Assembly (NCBI GenBank): GCA_009921785.1
Contig: RFXE01000016.1
Span: forward strand, 1-16,392
DNA from: Alphaproteobacteria bacterium
Lineage (GTDB): Bacteria > Pseudomonadota > Alphaproteobacteria > Rhizobiales > Beijerinckiaceae
Direction: 5' to 3'
DNA length: 16,392 bases
In this document: piece after piece, positions 14,261 to 16,392 of the stretch
How positions within the stretch are numbered: the first letter of the stretch is position 1
How the letters are laid out: every line of letters starts with the position of its first letter
Notes under the pieces: generated by a model
The model's input: only the letters and a program-made list of their open reading frames with translations
Databases searched by the model: none
What the model was told of the DNA's origin: nothing
Made by a program: the position numbers and the translations under genes

Positions 14261-15433
14261 ATGACACAGACAATCCCCGGCTTGCGGCCGGTTAATCCGC
14301 AATTTTCTTCCGGCCCCTGCGCCAAGCGCCCTGGTTGGACCCCTGACGCTCTCAAAAATGCCGCCCTTGGCCGGTCGCATCGTGCGAAGCTCGGCAAGAC
14401 GCGCCTCAAGCGCGCTATCGACCTCACGCGTGAGGTTCTGCAAGTGCCTGCCGATTATCGCATCGGCATTGTGCCCGCGTCCGACACCGGCGCCTACGAA
14501 ATGGCGATGTGGACGATGCTCGGCGCGCGCCCTGTCGATTGCCTCGCCTGGGAAAGTTTTGGCGAAGGCTGGGTGGCGGACGTCGTCAAGCAGCTAAAAC
14601 TCAAAGACATCCGTGTGATGAAAGCACCCTATGGTGCGTTGCCCGATTTGAATGCGGTCAATCCCGATCACGATGTGCTCTTCACATGGAATGGCACAAC
14701 ATCGGGCGTGCGCGTGCCGCATGCCGATTGGATTAAAGCGGATCGCAAAGGCCTCACCTTTTGCGACGCGACCTCGGCTGCCTTCGCGCAAGATCTTGAT
14801 TGGTCGAAACTCGATGTAACGACTTATTCCTGGCAGAAAGTGCTCGGCGGCGAAGCCGCGCATGGCATGCTGATTTTGAGTCCGCGCGCTGTAGAGCGGC
14901 TTGAAAGCTACACGCCTTCATGGCCCTTACCGAAAATTTTCCGCCTCACATCGGGTGGTAAATTGATCGAAGGGATTTTCGAAGGCGAGACGATCAACAC
15001 GCCGTCCATGCTTTGCGTCGAAGATTATATCGATGCGCTTGAATGGGCGAAGACGGTCGGCGGCTTGCACGGTCTCGTCGCGCGTTGTGATGCGAATGCG
15101 AAAGCGGTGGCTGATTTTGTTGCGGCTAAACCTTTTCTTGCATTCCTCGCGCAAGATCCAGCGACGCGTTCGAATACCAGTGTATGTTTGAATTTTGTTG
15201 ATCCGGCGATTGCCGCTTTGACAGCGGATGCGCAAGCGGGTTTTGCAAAAAATGTTGCGTCGCTTCTTGAGAAAGAAGGCGTTGGTCTCGATCTTGGCTC
15301 CTATCGCGATGCGCCTCCGGGTCTGCGCATCTGGTGTGGCGCAACGGTTGAAACGCGTGATGTTGCCGCGTTGATGCCGTGGATCGAATGGGCTTTTGAG
15401 AGTGCGAAAGCCGCGCTCGTCAAAGCCGCGTAA
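14261..15433 (+). CDS. serC: Phosphoserine transaminase (long form)
   Basis: SerC converts 3-phosphohydroxypyruvate and glutamate to phosphoserine, the second step of serine synthesis, and also serves PLP synthesis in some bacteria. The 390-residue protein is a PLP-dependent fold-type I transaminase with SGPCAKRPGW near the N terminus, a GTTSGVRVP loop (145-153), CDATSAAFAQDLDW (168-181) and the PLP lysine in TYSWQKVLGGE, Lys193. This length and motif set match the long SerC type frequent in Alphaproteobacteria, distinct from the shorter E. coli type. I choose ATG 14261 because GGAG (14251-14254) is 6 nt upstream; the in-frame ATG 14249 is less well placed. The gene is intact and precedes serA by 81 nt, so both are probably made together under the leader above. 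Confidence 0.95.
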   Translation: MTQTIPGLRPVNPQFSSGPCAKRPGWTPDALKNAALGRSHRAKLGKTRLKRAIDLTREVLQVPADYRIGIVPASDTGAYEMAMWTMLGARPVDCLAWESFGEGWVADVVKQLKLKDIRVMKAPYGALPDLNAVNPDHDVLFTWNGTTSGVRVPHADWIKADRKGLTFCDATSAAFAQDLDWSKLDVTTYSWQKVLGGEAAHGMLILSPRAVERLESYTPSWPLPKIFRLTSGGKLIEGIFEGETINTPSMLCVEDYIDALEWAKTVGGLHGLVARCDANAKAVADFVAAKPFLAFLAQDPATRSNTSVCLNFVDPAIAALTADAQAGFAKNVASLLEKEGVGLDLGSYRDAPPGLRIWCGATVETRDVAALMPWIEWAFESAKAALVKAA

Positions 15434-15470
15434 CCTAAGCCTCTTTCATTTCAATTCAATTTAAAGCACC

Positions 15471-15490
15471 TCACGCGATTTCAAGCGTGA
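15471..15490 (+). other. Small hairpin in the serC-serA gap
   Basis: TCACGC (15471-15476) and GCGTGA (15485-15490) form a 6-bp stem with an 8-nt loop, ahead of the serA ribosome site. It lacks a following U tract, so it is not a rho-independent terminator. It may tune serA expression or mRNA stability. Confidence 0.3.
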
Positions 15491-15514
15491 AAATCGCAAT
15501 CAAGGATTTTTACT

Positions 15515-16392
15515 ATGGCTCCTCGTGTTCTTATTTCGGATTCCCTTTCTCCTGCTGCCCTCGCCATTTTCAAAGAGCGTGGCGTCGACGTCGATTTCCA
15601 ACCCGATCTCGGCAAGGACAAAGACAAACTCGCGGCCATCATTGATCAATATGATGGTCTGGCCATTCGCTCGGCCACCAAAGTCACCGCGAAGATTTTG
15701 GAAAATGCCACGCGGTTGAAAGTCGTAGGTCGCGCCGGCATCGGCGTCGACAATGTCGATATTCCGGCTGCAACCGCCAAAGGCGTGATCGTGATGAACA
15801 CGCCCTTTGGAAATTCCATCACCACCGCTGAACATGCGATTGCGATGATGTTTGCGCTCGCGCGGCAAATCCCTTCGGCTGATGCATCTACACAAGCGGG
15901 TAAATGGGAAAAGAACCGTTTCATGGGGGTTGAAATCACCGGCAAGGTGCTCGGCATTATCGGCTGCGGCAATATCGGTGCGATTGTTGCGGATCGTGCG
16001 GTGGGTCTGAAGATGCGCGTGATCGCTTATGATCCGTTTCTCTCGCCTGAACGCGCGATAGATCTCGGTGTCGAGAAGGTCGAGCTCGAAGAGCTCCTCG
16101 CACGTGCCGATTTCATTACGCTGCACACGCCTTTGACGGCGCAGACGAAAAACATTCTCTCGGCGGATAATCTCGCCCGCACCAAAAAAGGTGTGCGCAT
16201 CATCAATTGCGCGCGCGGCGGTTTGGTAGACGAGCATGCGCTGCGCGCGCTGCTTGATACAGGTCATATTGGCGGCGCGGCCTTCGATGTATTCATTGAA
16301 GAACCGGCAACATCGAATATTCTTTTCGGTCATCCGAATGTGATCTGCACACCGCATCTTGGCGCTTCAACCAATGAGGCGCAGGAAAATGT
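15515..16392 (+). CDS. serA: D-3-phosphoglycerate dehydrogenase (3' end outside window)
   Basis: SerA oxidises 3-phosphoglycerate to 3-phosphohydroxypyruvate with NAD+, the committed first step of serine synthesis. I read 292 full codons from ATG 15515, with AAGGA (15502-15506) 8 nt upstream; no stop occurs before the window ends, and relatives are about 530 residues. Visible parts are the substrate domain start (RVLISDSLSP), VGRAGIGVDNVD (71-82), the NAD motif GCGNIG (150-155), NCARGGLVDE with catalytic Arg234, the EEP motif with Glu263, and PHLGAST with catalytic His281. The reading is clean throughout, with no frame change. The regulatory C-terminal domain would lie beyond the window. A long minus-strand open frame at 15500-16357 is its shadow. 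Confidence 0.96.
   Translation, partial: MAPRVLISDSLSPAALAIFKERGVDVDFQPDLGKDKDKLAAIIDQYDGLAIRSATKVTAKILENATRLKVVGRAGIGVDNVDIPAATAKGVIVMNTPFGNSITTAEHAIAMMFALARQIPSADASTQAGKWEKNRFMGVEITGKVLGIIGCGNIGAIVADRAVGLKMRVIAYDPFLSPERAIDLGVEKVELEELLARADFITLHTPLTAQTKNILSADNLARTKKGVRIINCARGGLVDEHALRALLDTGHIGGAAFDVFIEEPATSNILFGHPNVICTPHLGASTNEAQEN

Noticed and set aside
15500..16357. Long open frame on the minus strand (285 codons)
   Set aside because: It is antisense to serA, whose plus-strand frame is intact with all catalytic motifs; the minus frame shows no recognisable domains and is Arg/Ile/Asn-rich as shadows in this genome tend to be.
1..16392. CRISPR arrays, tRNA or rRNA genes, insertion sequences or phage genes
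   Set aside because: No regularly spaced repeats, cloverleaf-like sequences, transposase motifs or phage structural genes were noticed on either strand.

Overview
The window looks like chromosomal core sequence of an alphaproteobacterium, most likely of the order Hyphomicrobiales (Rhizobiales). Three things point there: the gene content (a TrcR/DUF1013 regulator, a DUF1465/RcdA-like protein, a DUF1192 protein, cysteine-free L31 and long-form SerC), a probable alphaproteobacterial serC leader RNA, and the gene order pal-cpoB-tilS-ftsH-glmM. Composition is moderately GC-rich except for one clearly AT-rich stretch at about 13020-13800. Genus is not assignable by eye.

Layout. (1) 1-1656: the end of a MotA/TolQ/ExbB-type proton channel gene, followed at once by an inner-membrane-anchored OmpA-domain protein whose last codons are broken by a frame change. 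(2) 1663-3428, minus: an MsbA-like ABC exporter, also frame-broken, inside its ATPase domain. (3) 3472-3883: rpmE with a likely sigma-70 promoter, a foldable leader and a strong terminator. (4) 3918-6826: a probable cell-cycle neighbourhood, with RcdA-like and DUF1192 genes on the minus strand, then a PIG3-type quinone oxidoreductase and trcR on the plus strand. (5) 6858-13019: pal, cpoB, tilS, ftsH and glmM, covering the outer-membrane tether and septal wall coordination, tRNA-Ile lysidine synthesis, membrane proteolysis and the first committed wall-precursor step. (6) 13020-13800: an AT-rich island with a frame-broken zinc-ribbon membrane protein, then an orphan HigA-type regulator. (7) 14190-16392: serC with its leader RNA, and the first 292 codons of serA, which together supply the first two steps of serine synthesis.

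Most genes are intact housekeeping genes with good start signals. I do not see a new defence, mobile or biosynthetic system. The items most worth checking are three reading-frame lesions with the same modulo-3 offset (two of them look like deletions of roughly 25-31 nt), a pair of perfect TTAACCAT (CtrA half-site) octamers in front of pal with related hexamers in front of rcdA and DUF1192, the absence of tolQRAB upstream of pal, and the AT-rich island.
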